From Capillidium heterosporum (Eukaryota > Entomophthoromycota > Entomophthoromycetes > Entomophthorales > Capillidiaceae), in assembly GCA_016630905.1 (NCBI GenBank), contig WBMQ01000013.1:186001-250000 (forward strand): a stretch of DNA of 64,000 bases. The letters run 5' to 3'. Of the stretch, positions 22,716-38,639 are shown piece by piece. The translations under genes and the position numbers were made by a program. Position 1 is the first letter of the stretch. Each line of letters opens with the position of its first letter. Below the pieces are notes generated by a model, which worked only from the letters and a program-made list of their open reading frames with translations, was not told the DNA's origin and searched no databases.

Positions 22716-23371
22716 ATTTCTATCTCAGCAGTAGTGACACAAGTATCGATTTAATAAGCTTGGTGTCTATCAAAACTTTACTTTAGGTTTCATGGAAAGT
22801 GTAAAGTTATCAATGCAATAAATTTCAACTTACTTGAACCAAATGAAACTTTTGTAGGTCAACATCAGAGATAATTGACTGATATACTTGCCGACACTAT
22901 TTTAGACGCTATATAGCAACTTACTGGATAAAGAAACCCCAACTTCAACCTAGAAACTATTTTCCAAGCTTGAAATATATGCAAGGACTGGATATAGAAT
23001 ACTTCCTTCACTATATTTCTACAATTTAAAATTCACAAAGTTTGGAAGGAGAAATTGGTATTCTTTTGAAGCTCTAAATTTATCATAAATCGTCAAGCAA
23101 ACTTCAAATCAATAAATATTCTCCTATATATCTGTTCAAAGAACAATATAAGAGTATTCGAACTAATGCAATTTCCTGTCACACCTCTTCCTTATATAGC
23201 AGTATGTTTAATACTCTTTTAACAAACTTCTACCCAATAAGGGAGATTTATCTATTTAGAAAGCCCGACTAAATCTGTTAAAATTGCTAACTTTTGAATG
23301 TTTCTCCTCATATAATAAACTAGCAACAGTAATCCCAAAGTAACAACTACAAAATCCAAAATTTTAATAAA

Positions 23372-26395
<3,024 letters not shown>

Positions 26396-27817
26396 ACTTT
26401 TACTTATTGAATTTTACTCTAATCGTCCGCCTTCTTATTTATCTTGGTTTTTGATACAAATTCGAATCTTGATAGTTGATGTGCAGTTGAGTTTTATAAA
26501 AGATGCTTTTCAAATCTGCCCCACATTTTTAATTTGTTTCTGTACTGCTATCTGATAGCTTGATAATTTGGATGACGACTTAAAACTTTATATTCTAAAT
26601 CTCAAACTATAGCTAGCTGTAAAAGCTAGCTATGAAAACTGACAGATCTGGAGTCACAGATATATGACAATTAAATATTTCTATATGTATACTTTTATAA
26701 GTGAAACTCTGTAGGTTTATGACAGATATACCTTCTTTTAAAGCTTAGCATCGAAAGATATATCCTTCAAGCCACTATCAACTGTTTTGAGGCTAGTGAC
26801 ATTGTTAGGGTCAAAAGTAAAAAACACCTACTACAAGTGCCAACATAATCGACTCCACGTTGTGTAACAGTACGATGAATGAACTTATAGCCCAACTCTT
26901 CAAGCACTGGCTAGTTGTGATGCTTCTATAGAGTTGCTCTCTAGGCAAAACTGAAAAGCAACATAAGGTGATAGAGGTTCAGATTATGCCTACCATCATT
27001 GAGTTGGCTGGAGCAGAAAAAAGCTGCCAAGGATGAGATTGATAAAGAGTTTGGAAAGGCTAATCAGTTTTCTTTACTGTTGGCTACTATTACTAGTCAC
27101 GAACTCTTCAACATCCACTATTTGTATTGAGTTGGAACAGCTTATAAGAGAGCTGTAAAGCACACAATAATCCACACTGGGACCTGGTTTAGACGGCAAT
27201 ACACTTTTGACAGGTGCCTCCATGTCGATTTAAACTGTGCAGAAGTATAAGTGCACATACATACCTTCAAAACATCACAGCTCTAGCACTGCACAATCCC
27301 AAATTTGAAACAAACCTTTCAAGCTATCAATTTAAAATCGATAAAGTATCAATAACTCGATAAACTACCATTGTATAAATATTTTACAAGAAAATGCCAT
27401 TTGGTATTGAACACTACACTTGCAAAAATTAGCTTGGCTTTGATGGCTTTGGTAGTGGCTTTACATTAAATTTCAATGTTTTAGATTTTGGATACAATAA
27501 CATTGAAGAACTAGGGCTATAGAACTGATATTTTATCCAACTTTCAAAAGTAAGTATAAAAGGCTGCAAGTATTGTACATTCGGTTTAACAAGGTTTAGG
27601 GTATAGAAAAATATTAAAAAAATACCAGCTTATATATTCGAAATATGAGCATTTGTACTTTCGATAGGCAAACTTATGTAAATGTTAAAGGACCTCTGTT
27701 ACTTTTTACAACATCAGGTTACGACTCAGATAACTATTGATATAAATAAATATTTTAGAAAAGAAGGCATGAAATGAGATTAAATGAGTTGCATCCACTG
27801 ATGACGGGATGATGTTA

Positions 27818-27855
27818 GATCCTGTGGTTCAACGGATAAGGTAGCTGCTTCAAAA
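27818..27855 (+). other. tRNA-Arg 5'-half relic
   Basis: GATCCTGTGGTTCAACGGAT and the following bases match the acceptor, D-arm and start of the anticodon arm of the tRNA at 27984 with several substitutions. The match breaks before the anticodon loop. The same relic is in the right arm at about 40676-40711, so it predates the inverted duplication. Confidence 0.55.
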
Positions 27856-27983
27856 GTTAAAGTTGTTACAGAAGACTTAGTGCTTTATCAATGTTGAAGA
27901 CTCTAATATTTAAATAGGTTCTTTAGGGAGAGGAACATGAAGTGGCTTGAAAAAGCTGCTTCAAAATATGATACTTCATATAA

Positions 27984-28055
27984 GGTCCTGTGGCCCAATG
28001 GATAAGGCGTGTGCCTACGGAGCACAAGATTCCAGGTTCGATCCCTGGCAGGATC
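27984..28055 (+). tRNA. tRNA-Arg (anticodon ACG)
   Basis: 72 nt with no intron. The acceptor stem GGTCCTG pairs with CAGGATC (one G-T pair). The D arm is GCC...GGC, the anticodon arm TGTGC-CTACGGA-GCACA gives anticodon ACG, and the T arm CCAGG-TTCGATC-CCTGG is complete. The A box (TGGCCCAATGG) and B box (GGTTCGATCCC) are intact, so it should be transcribed by RNA polymerase III. ACG read as inosine-CG decodes CGU/CGC/CGA. A second identical gene lies in the opposite arm. Confidence 0.97.
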
Positions 28056-29759
28056 ATCTTCTTTTTGCCTCCTGGCATGGTATTGCCTTTTGCTTCGGTG
28101 TTGGGGAACCGCTAAACGCCCTTAGCATAAACTTTGGTTCCTCCAAGTTTGTGGGCTTGTGCAACTTTTTTGCTGGGCTCTATCTAGATAACTGGCACCG
28201 TTCTTTAAGTAGGCTACCTTGCCTATAATTTTTTTGAGCCATATGTATATATTTTTGATGTAAGATTGGATCTGGTGAACATTGTATTGGCAAGGTATTT
28301 TGGCGATTCTCGTGGAATTGCTATATCGCACTAGCTAGATACTGAATCTACCTAACAAGTACATAATTATTAGTTTTGTCAATGGCATTTTAGATTTTTA
28401 ATTCTCGATCGAAATATCCTAGAAATTAAATAATCTCTTATATATACATCCTTTACATATTTAGTAATAGTATTAGAGTTCATATAGTTTTATTTTATAG
28501 CCATTTATTGCTAATTTGAATTTGGAAAGGGGTGTTGAGATATGTTTAAATTATGTTTATCTAGTCATTTTATCCATAGAATGGTAGTTCTAGTTTAGAT
28601 AGCAAAGAATACTTAAAAAAATAAACATTGTTATATTATAAAAAACATATATATCCTGCCAGACTTTATATAAGCTTTAGCGATTATAAGTCCATTTATT
28701 TACCAACTCTAATCACTCTCCAGATATCAGTGATTATAGCACTTTTGTTCAAATTATTTAAGAATGGAGCTTAAATTTACCTCTTCTTTACTATACGCTA
28801 AAAACAATTAGTTTATATTGATATTTTCATTTTTTTTGAGAGACTGGTTACTGAAAATAATCAATTAAAAGGTAAGCATTACTTTTAACGAATCCTTCAA
28901 CCTTTCAAGCCGTATATTGTTGCTTTATTCAAGCTACTGTAACGAAATCTCTAAACCAACCTGTACTCATGATAGTCTCTTGAAACGTTCAATTGTGTAT
29001 CAGTACCAAGTACCAATAAATATATTTAAAACTTTAGATGTAGTGGATGATATATATAGCTAATGTGGATGAATTTGAAGTATGGTAGTCTGAGAATATA
29101 TTTTTATTAGAATTTCGGCACATGAAACTTTATAATAGCTTATTTCAAATGAGTTTAAGGTAGTTTACTATAATCAATTCCAAAAAGATAAAACCCAAGG
29201 AAATACGGTCTGATTCAAATAGATATATATAACATAATGCCATTCATAATATTCTAGACAAGAATAATAAATATTGTCATACTAGCCTATATAATTTTAA
29301 AAATATTTTTATAGCATCCTAAACTCTTATATCTGTATTATGTATAGATATAAAAATTTATTTTTTGCACATAAAATTGCTTGAAACTCTCCGTTTTTAC
29401 GGAGAATCTTAATACTAAGGTGAGAAAGGTATGTATCCCTTCGAAGTTTATATCCAAAGAAAGCTATGGTATTTATCTTTAATATGATACTGTTTGTTAT
29501 CTTGAGGTCTATTTTAAGAGGATATACTCAAATTAAATTTCAAACTGCTAGACTCAAATGTCAAATTGTAAATCTAAAATAAATCGCCTTTGAACTTGAA
29601 GAAAAGTTCAAGTGAATTCACTGATGGTTTCTAATATACTTCCCGAAATTTTTAATAATATACCATATAAAAACTATTGTGCTTAAACCTATATATTTGT
29701 TATAATTTAAGATGAAGTAAGATAAAAAGAATTATATTAATATGAAGCGTGATAATGCT

Positions 29760-31380
29760 GTTGTTACTATCAACTAATTTAAGCTCCTAGCCAACCTCTA
29801 CCGATACCTATTAAGCCTACAACCCCCAAACAAATGTCCAACAGTAGACATGCGTGAGTTACTTTCCAGTGTAGCCAATATCAGTGAAAACGTGCTATCC
29901 AATATAGTAATAATAACCATGTCTCTCTTCAAAATCTCACTATTGGGAGACTTAAGAAAACTTTGGACTTTGATTATCTGATATAAATTAAAAATATTAT
30001 TAGATATGTCAATAAGAACTTTTTACCTGTAACGTTAGATTTTGTTCGTCTAGCTCTGGAATATTTCAAGAATATTAAAGTACCTAAAGCAATCTTGTGG
30101 CAGCATATGGAGGCGGTAGGATATCACTATGGAAAAGTGAAGCATAAGAACACTTTACACGATGATCAACGGATCATCAACTATAGGAAGATATACATCG
30201 AAAATAGGATTGGTAACTTGTATGGACTTGGAAACTCTATTTTATCTGAAGTATTTTTGGACGAATCCTACTGTCATTTGGATCATCATAGCAGGCTTAC
30301 TTGGATTGAGAAAGATGGAGCTGTAAACAAACGTGAGAGGCAGCCTTTACTTGTAATTTTTGATGCATTCGTAATTTATGCTATAAGTAGCAAGGGATAT
30401 GCTAATATTATTAACAAGAGTTTACACACCTGGCTAGAAAACTGAAAGAAGCCTCGAAATACTCCAACAGAAGAAAGTCCTCTCAATTCTTGGATGGCTA
30501 CCCCTGATATAGTCAAGCAGAGTGGAATAATCACTGATTACTATGACTATTATGTCAATTTTAATGCCCTGATTTTTGAAAGCCTATTCAAAAAGCTTTA
30601 CAAGACTCTTCAAGTTGAATTTGATAGTTGCATTATACACCTAGATGGTGCTACGTATCATATCTGACAACTCGATAAAAGCACTATCTCTGTAACACTT
30701 AAAGATGATATGAAAGCATGGTTTGAAGAAAATGGCTTATCCAAACCTCTTAGATATCTTAGCAAACCTAATCTATATATATACATAAAGTCTCTAAATA
30801 CTCCTCGCTAATACACATCTTACGAAATCATCAACAGTAATGGTCACATTATTGCTAAAACACCTCCTTATCATTGCAAACTACAACCTATTGAAAAACT
30901 ATGGGCTATAATGAAAAATTAATTTCCTATGCTCCCCACATCAAAGAAACAGCATTAACGCTTTGTAACAGACTTCTAAAATTGTTTGGTAAAGTAACTA
31001 GCAAAGATCTACTTACTATATGGAAAAAAGCTGCCCTAGCTTGCTTCGAGTACCAAGACCTTAAAGAGTGTGAGTTTGCTGTTGGGATTGAAGTTAAAAT
31101 CGATTTGTAAGTCTATGGGGACATGTATATGTATAAAATTGACTTAATTGGGGCTAATATTGAAGTTGGTATAAGTTTAAAGAGTGTTAACAAATTCGAT
31201 AATGAGTTGGTTGCTTTTAATGATGAGGCACTTGAGGTAAAATTGGAGGATGAAATTGATTTTGTTGAGTTGGCGTTTTATGAGATAGTTGGTCCTTGCA
31301 TTTCAGGTAGTGCTGAATTGACTGATAAGGAGAATAAGTCAGATTTATCTATGATCATTAGTTCGGGTGCTATTAAATAG
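29760..31380 (+). mobile_element. Decayed DDE transposon (Tc1/mariner-IS630 type)
   Basis: One reading frame holds the transposase catalytic blocks: LDESYCHLDHHSRLTWIEKD with the first Asp, then CIIHLDGATYH with the second Asp, then LQPIEKLWAIMKN with the Glu. This is the DDE order of the IS630/Tc1 superfamily. Stops interrupt the frame after HTWLEN, after GATYHI and after AIMKN, and a shift precedes the final acidic tail (31123-31380). The helix-turn-helix N-terminus is hardly readable. I could not find convincing terminal inverted repeats or a duplicated TA. It sits in the left half of the inverted-repeat domain, with no counterpart seen in the right half, so it probably inserted after the duplication. 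Confidence 0.8.
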
Positions 31381-32299
31381 CCATATTAAGTGACATTTTA
31401 TAGATTTGAAGGAAATATGTTGCTTTTCTAATTTCCATTTTCAATGAATTCAAATTCAGTAGGTTTTCAAAATTGAATTGATTTAATTGGATAATTTGTT
31501 GATTTCACAATATTCATAAGTCGGAATATTAAAAATAAAGTCCTAAATAGGAAGGTCAAAATGATCAATTTTGGACCGCGAGCACGGATTACTTTAATAA
31601 TAGCTAATTTTTTCAAGAAAATAAAACTCCCTTTTAAAAAGAATAAAGGTATTAAACCGATTTAAATTAACTTTGTATCTTATTATATTAAAAAGATACG
31701 TGCATATTTTTGTGGACATTATCTTTTTGGAATTGGCTATATTTACATTATATCATAGCTCACTTCATCTGTAATTTACTGTCATTTGATACATATAGTT
31801 CCAGGTACTTCATCGAAACTACACTTCATTCTATATTTAAGAGCTATATTACCATCTTTAATTAATTGAGATGTGTAAAGGTAGGTATACTAATCCTATT
31901 CAATCATTTAGCCCACGTTTCTGTTGCAGCAGACCTTAAAAGGTGAAGTTAATTATACGTATTCGGATTCCTTGCACCAATATATACAAATAAATTTCCA
32001 TTAGGAGAATCCCGATTCAAATAAGATGTGTATTCAAGGGAAGTGTACCCTCATCATGCTCTTCTGAGTGATGACTTGTATTGAAATTTAAAATTCTTGG
32101 TTCCTACAATTAGATTTGTTCAGTCATCAAATACTCGCCCTAAGTGCTCAGACTTGGAAAGGGTAAGGCAGCTGACTTTGGCTTATTAATTTTGAAGCTG
32201 GAACGTCTTCAAATGACATATTATTCAACAGGCAGATTTATACTAGATAAATAAGCACCTTTATTAATTCACACCCTGTCGGAATGAATTGAATTTAAA

Positions 32300-33355
32300 T
32301 ACTCTCACTTTTCATCTCGAACATCACCAGAGCCAACTTTGAAGGCTTTATAGCCACAAAAAACCAAGTCGTAGAGATTTTTCATTAATAAGGAGAACGA
32401 GTCATACTGAAAACTTTAATTTTAACTATATACTATAGGAACATTCACCTATTCAGTGATACTTTCAACATAAAATTGACCAAGAAGCAAGGTATCGTGA
32501 CTCCTAGTGTCATTATGTATAGGAAATTCGATACAAGCAATGCAATCATCGTTGAAGAGCCTTCCGTTATCGAACTGGACGATTTTATAGAAATTTATAC
32601 TGTTTCTACAATTGATGAACTTGTTTCAACGAATTGTAACCATTACTTCGAAGGCCCTCGTCCCTTAGCTCAAATATTTGTTGTCAGCATGGAGGATCGT
32701 ATGAGGTTGAGTGCAGATCTCGCCCACTTTGTCAGCATATGGAGGTACGAAATCAACTTCGTCTTTGTCGATGCCATCAAGTACCCCGCTTATGTCGAGG
32801 CTATAGGTCCTCCAGAAAAAAGTTCCCAGCCTTTGCCATCCAGAAGTTCAACCCATGCCTCACCTTTCGGCTGAATCAGTCCAGAGAACTTACTTCGGAG
32901 GCTATTATGGATTTTGTCGAACTCTTCCTCCATAATAGAAGGAAATCTGATTTATATCCAATTAATATCTCAAGTAGAGATGATGAGTTTGTTGCCATCG
33001 AAGAAAGTGATGAAAGTGAACCTGTTGTCGTTATCGAGACCTATAGCTTCGATTCTATCGCCAACAACAAAGAAAATGATGTTTTGGTCAACTTCTACAT
33101 CTCAGAAGACGAAGGATGTAAGAAATTGGAACTTATTTACAAGCAGCTTGGCGAGCTGCATAGGTGCAACAGAAGCATTGTAATATCCAACATGGACTTA
33201 TCCAACAACAACCTCCCTTACGGTACCAAGTTTAATATTGAAGACTACCCTACCATCAAATTAATCAAAGCCAACACCAACCAAGTTGTGGATTACCATG
33301 GCGATTTTACATTGAAATGCTTGGCTGAATTTCTTAAAGCTAATACTGGGTAACG
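32300..33355 (+). pseudogene. Truncated PDI copy, left inner arm
   Basis: Matches the PDI at 42469-44072 from the middle of the b domain to near the C-terminus. The order is NFEGFIATKN (with stops), TKKQGIVTPSVIMYRKFD, HYFEGPRPLAQIFV, then FAIQKFNPCLTFRLNQSREL and GTKFNIEDYPTIKLIKANTN. The first thioredoxin domain is missing. In-frame stops lie near 32386, and one frameshift lies at the A-run near 32816. The second active site WCGHCKK has become EDEGCKK, so the redox motif is lost. There is no KDEL: it ends at FLKANTG. Dead as an enzyme. Confidence 0.85.
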
Positions 33356-33389
33356 TTTATGAATCTATATTTTCTGACTTTTTTAGTAA
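32726..33389 (+). repeat. Left inner arm of inverted repeat
   Basis: About 0.66 kb almost identical to the reverse complement of 34418-35082. I saw a handful of substitutions and single-base indels near the outer end, and two silent-type changes near 33110. Similarity ends exactly at the AGTAA at 33389, inside non-coding DNA. Confidence 0.88.
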
Positions 33390-34417
33390 AAATGTTAGTT
33401 CTACTCTTTCGAATATACATCCTTTTCTTTGAGTGAGTGCACTTTTGAATAAAACAAGTAGATATAATTAAAATAATATATATAATGTACTGTATATCAA
33501 TGTACTACTTTATTTTAGAATGGCTTTGTTATAAAGCTTTTATTAATATCTTATATATTTTTCAAATGAATTAAAACAGTTTCTGTCAACAAACTATCTA
33601 TCCAAAAGATTCTTTACAGCTATAAGTGGTAGATACCCTTTCTTGCTGGTTCCTCACCACCGCCACATTGTACTTAATCAGCTTGATCAACTCCAAGGCT
33701 TCCGTAGATTTCGATTGAGTAGAGCCTCTATCCCTTACCTTGATAGACCTTGTACTTTAGTGGAAAAGGTATTTGATTTCCAAAATATATATTTTTTAGA
33801 TTGGTTAAAAGTTAAAAACAAGTTTGATCAGCTTGCGGTATATCATGAGTTTTAAACAGATCATTTTTTCGTTATGCAAGAGATAAAAAATGTATAAAGG
33901 GCTATCATATTTAACTTAAAGAAATTAATTATATACTTTCTACTATCTTTGTAGCACTACTTAAATTTAATTTACACTTATCGAAGCTATTTAGAGTTGA
34001 TTATTGTTATCATCCCAATATACCCTTTCTATTCACCTATGTAGAGGTACTAACCTATAGAAACTGCAATTTTCACTTGAAAAGCAGCTCGAAATTTGGA
34101 CAAGTACATAGATACGATGGCTTTAAATCACTTCTACAAGCTAGTGTACTTCATATACACTCAAAAAATCGACGTAATCAGGTACTTTTGTACCACTGTT
34201 TGTGATTGCAAAGCAATTTTTTAATAATAAGGCCTTGGTGGTTCAAATTATATAAGAAATTTTGATATAAATCTTGAATTTGATCTAATATAGTATAATA
34301 AATCGAAGTAGACAAATTTGTTGTAAGTAATATTTAATGATACTCATATATCTCCTTAAAAATAAACTCTTTTGTATAAAAATGTCACATTCTTGCTATA
34401 GGATATAATTAGGATCG
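33390..34417. other. Unique spacer between the inner inverted arms
   Basis: About 1.03 kb of AT-rich single-copy DNA forming the loop of the inverted structure. No gene recognised. One short ORF at 33643-33855 has no domain. Confidence 0.5.
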
Positions 34418-35082
34418 TTACTAAAAAAGTCAGAAAATATAGATTCATAAACGTTACCCAGTATTAGCTTTAAGAAATTCAGCCAAGCATTTCAATGTAA
34501 AATCGCCATGGTAATCCACAACTTGGTTGGTGTTGGCTTTGATTAATTTGATGGTAGGGTAGTCTTCAATATTAAACTTGGTACCGTAAGGGAGGTTGTT
34601 GTTGGATAAGTCCATGTTGGATATTACAATGCTTCTGTTGCACCTATGCAGCTCGCCAAGCTGCTTGTAAATAAGTTCCAATTTCTTACACCCTTCATCT
34701 TCTGAGATGTAGAAGTTGACCAAAACATCATTTTCTTTGTTGTTGGCGATAGAATCGAAGCTATAGGTCTCGATAACGACAACAGGTTCACTTTCATCAC
34801 TTTCTTCGATGGCAACAAACTCATCATCTCTACTTGAGATATTAATTGGATATAAATCAGATTTCCTTCTATTATGGAGGAAGAGTTCGACAAAATCCAT
34901 AATAGCCTCCGAAGTAAGTTCTCTGGACTGATTCAGCCGAAAGGTGAGGACATGGGTTGAACTTCTGGATGGCAAAGGCTGGGAACTTTTTCTGGAGGCC
35001 TATAGCCTCTGCATAAGCTGGCGTACTTGATGGCATCGACAAAGACGAAGTTGACTTCGTACCTCCATATGCTGACAAAGTG
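34418..35082 (-). repeat. Right inner arm of inverted repeat
   Basis: Reverse-complement partner of 32726-33389. Paired coordinates sum to 67807 over the coding part. The homologous PDI sequence continues outward from 35082 but is clearly more diverged there. Confidence 0.88.
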
Positions 35083-35600
35083 AGTAAGTTTTATATCTAA
35101 TTTTCTACGATCATTCATCTCCTTTACAAATATTTGGGCTAGAGGGCGGAAGTCTTCAAAAAAATAACTGTAGTTGATTGGAGTCAGTTCATTGATGATA
35201 CGAATGGCATTACTCCTTATAAAGTCGCTAAGCCCAGTAGCGCTAAATTTTCTGACAAAGATCATCTTCCCTAAAGCAGACTTCTTGTACAAAACGACGC
35301 TAGGTACCTCAATGCCATATTTATTGATCAATTTGGTGTCAGAGGTAGCACTGAACGAGCAGTTGTATTTGCAAACAGTTGCCAAAAATTGGAATTTCTC
35401 GAATTCTTTATCCTTCTTGCTTGCGAAAAATCCTACGACGACTTGGTGTTGGGAAGTTACGAAGTTTTCAAAGCTGACTTTGGTAGTATCTGGGATACAG
35501 GGCATTAGTATCCGATCCAAGTTCATTTCAACAAAGGAATAAATCTTTAAGATGTTTCTCCATCCAGTATGTACCCACCTATTGAATAGCACCTGATTTA
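34454..35600 (-). pseudogene. Truncated PDI copy, right inner arm
   Basis: Same PDI segment in opposite orientation. The outer part (34933-35592) is open for about 219 codons: VSFENFVTSQHQVVVGFFAS, then [14 protein letters not shown] and FRPLAQIFVKEMND. It then slips frame twice, once near the KYAS segment and again near NPC, before RLNQSRELTS to FLKANTG. The 3' half encodes the same residues as the left copy, including EDEGCKK in place of WCGHCKK. The 5' half differs widely from the left copy. Dead as an enzyme, though the 219-codon ORF might still be transcribed. Confidence 0.85.
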
Positions 35601-36616
35601 AATACTTTTCAATTTCAAGCTAGTTAGTTCAGCAAGCGTTCTGTATTTTTCCAATGAGGATCATCCACCTAGGATGAGGGTCGCTAATCAACCAAATTTA
35701 AAGCTGACGGAGGGCACGTTCCTTCCATATGTCCGTCTCACTTGAATCGGTTCTTTGCTAACTCAAAATAAAAAGGTTTATTGATGCCAAGACCAGGTAT
35801 AGGTTCTGCCTCTATACTTAAGCTGAAGGATAAAATAAAATTTCTCCATCTACATTCACACGCCTCTGTCCATTAAATATAAGAAAACATACATTTTAAT
35901 AATATAAATATAATTACTAGCTATTATATACGAATTTTACGATAAATTAATATAAATTAGAGGTTATTTTACATGTAAAATATAGTTAACATCCAAAGAA
36001 GATCCTAAACTACCATTACAGGTTTTAAGCCAAACTACAATTTTCCGATTTCATTAACACCAGCTACGTAGGGATATACACTGCATTTGCAATTTTAAAA
36101 GGCATCTTCAGCAATAGATGCTAAAATTAAACAGGATACTTCACAGGAACTCACGATGAGTACATATCCATTTGCGATCGATTTATAGCAATGTAGCTAA
36201 AGCAATAAAGTACGGCTTGAAATGTGGAAAGACTTGTCACAGATAGTACTAAATTTTAGTTGATAGCCGAAGCTTTAGCTGGGTGTTAGTTGTAGGCCTC
36301 CTATATATTATTTTTATCAGCTATGCATATATATAAATTTATGTTTGTACTTGGAAATCCATAGCTTTATACTTATTATAGTTTTGTGTTTCTCACATAT
36401 AAATATAAATAAAATACAGTTTGTATATACTCTTTAATATAGAAAACTTAGAGGTTGGCAAATAAAATTTAAGTACTACCTCCATCTCGATATAAGTTTT
36501 CTAATTCAATAATTAAAAAGTATTCAATTAAAACTATTTTGGCATGGAGGTAGTATAAAACTAAAGGTGCTACAATTAAAATCAAGCAAATAAATTATTC
36601 GAAGCTTATTTTTTTC

Positions 36617-37720
36617 CTAAGTGAAAGCTTCCTCAATCTCTTTAGGGATGACATTACTTACGTTGTTATTGGTGCTGGCTTTGAGGAATTCAGCCAACTC
36701 TTTTAATATATAACCACCGATATAGCTTGACAATATTGTTGGTCTTGGCCTTGAATAGCTTGATGATAGAGTAGTCGTTAATATCAAACTTGGTACCATG
36801 TGGAGGAGGTCATTGTCAGATAGATCTATGTTGGATATGATGGTGTTCATAGGGTCTTTACACAGCTCACCGAGTTGCCTGTAAGTAAGTTCCAATTTCT
36901 TATATCCTTCGTCTTCTGAGATGTAGCAATTGGCCAAAATATACTTTTACTTATTTCTAATGATGAAATCGAAGCTGTAAGTCTCGATATAGCAACAGGT
37001 CTGTCACTTTCCTCATTTTTTCGACGATAACAAGTTCACTACTTCCACCTAGGATATAAATTTATTCAACTCTAGGGTTCTCTCTACTACTTAAGAAAGA
37101 TTCTACAAAGATAACGATAGCTTCCCAAGTAAATTCCTTAGACTGGTCCAACCTAAAGGCAGTGTAGGATCTGAATATCTGAATGGAGAAAGCGAAAGTT
37201 TTCTTCTGGAGGCTTATTGCTTCAGCATACTTTTTGTAACTGATGGCATCAACGAAGATGAGGTGAAATGTGTGGTTCCAGATACTGATAAAATAGGAAA
37301 ATTGAATGTTGAATTTTAAGCGATCATTCAAATGCTTGATAAAAATTTGAGTTAGGGAGCGGAGGCCTTCGAAATAGTGGTTGAAGTTAGTAGGAGTGAA
37401 TTTTTTAATCAATGGAATGGTGCTAGACCTTACGAAATCGTTTAGTTTGATAATAGTAAAATTTTTATCAAGATAATATTTTCTTGTCCAAATTTCTTGT
37501 ACTGGATGACACCGGGTACTTCAACACTTTGTTCCTTGATCAGGTCAATATCGAAAGTAGCTCCAAATAGATAGCTATGCTTGTAAACTATTACCAAAAA
37601 TTAGAGCTTTCGTATTTTTTGCTCTTTTTGTGATAAAAAATCCGCTACAGCTTGACTATTAGAAATTATGAGACTTTTGAAGCTAGCTTAAAGAATATCC
37701 GAGATAATGGGCGTAGATAT
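36617..37720 (-). pseudogene. Third decayed PDI copy
   Basis: Minus-strand relic with two open pieces. One (37062-37412) reads IKKFTPTNFNHYFEGLRSL, then AISYKKYAEAISLQKKTFAF and RLDQSKEFTWEA. The other (36617-36937) reads YISEDEGYKKLELTYRQL, then ELAEFLKASTNNNVSNVIP. Further upstream fragments reach about 37720. It keeps more of the C-terminal tail than the inner-arm copies, and its 3' flank (around 36555) still resembles the 3' end of the intact PDI gene. The active site is again SEDEG. Frameshifts and stops are frequent, so this is an older copy. Confidence 0.8.
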
Positions 37721-38639
37721 CTAAATTAAATACATTGTAGCAAAGAAATGAATAGGAATAGTTGCTACATGTAATATATATATATATATTGCACCCAACC
37801 TTATTATATACGTGTCAGCTTCAAGCTAGTAAGCAAAAGTCGGCCACATTTTACAATAAAGGCTAGCAGCTTAGAACAAGAATCGATTTCAGAATAAATT
37901 TAGCGTAGTAACCATGTAATTCAAGTGATAGTTTGAACCATCACATGACTGTGGTAATAAAAGTTATGTTTCTTTTATATGTTAGTTTTACTTAAATCGG
38001 ACTTTTTCTAGCCGAAAATTAAGCAGATTTATTAAAGCAAGAAATGAAAAAGTATACGAGTTCTATCTCCTAGCGTCAATTGCAACAGGAATATATATTG
38101 AATGATAAAATAAGGTTGACTTGTTCATCTCTACATGAAAGGATTTCTTAATGAGCAAATAGCGAAAGCCTACTCCACATATTTCTATAATCTAAAACGG
38201 GTACTACAACCATAAAATGTAAGGGAAAATACTGATATTGGTAAGTCAAATTGAAGTGGTACACATTTAATTACCAGTGTAACCCAGATAAAAGGTGCTG
38301 TGGCTTGAGGCAGATTATACTAAGTTTTAGCTTGGAATTACATAGCATAGTTTATCGCATGTATTCTGAAATTTCCGTAAAGAATTAGATCGGACTATAG
38401 ACTTATGACTCCATCTTCAACAGCCATGTAGAAAATATAGCTCTCACTGACGATTCACTTTAAATTACTAGATGACTAGTTCTACCATATTAATCAGCTG
38501 TACGAATCATTGGATATGAACTTCAAGGGTGGACCACTGCAACCAAAACACATGTCTACCCCTTACAGAAGAAATATCCACTTACATATCGTTAAGTTAT
38601 GACTATCTCCCAAGCTACAATATATATCGTAACTTTTAC

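Larger units (their letters stand above)
26846..28590 (+). repeat. Left outer arm of a large inverted repeat
   Basis: Reads as the reverse complement of 39967-41685 with small indels and scattered substitutions. The coordinate sum of paired positions stays near 68527 from 26861 to 28055 and shifts by about 30 towards the inner end, so the arms are collinear. The arm carries the tRNA-Arg gene and a tRNA 5'-half relic. Similarity stops abruptly at both ends. Confidence 0.85.

Noticed and set aside
27947-28228. ORF of 93 codons covering the tRNA-Arg
   Set aside because: It reads through the tRNA gene and has no protein-like motif; the tRNA explains the sequence.
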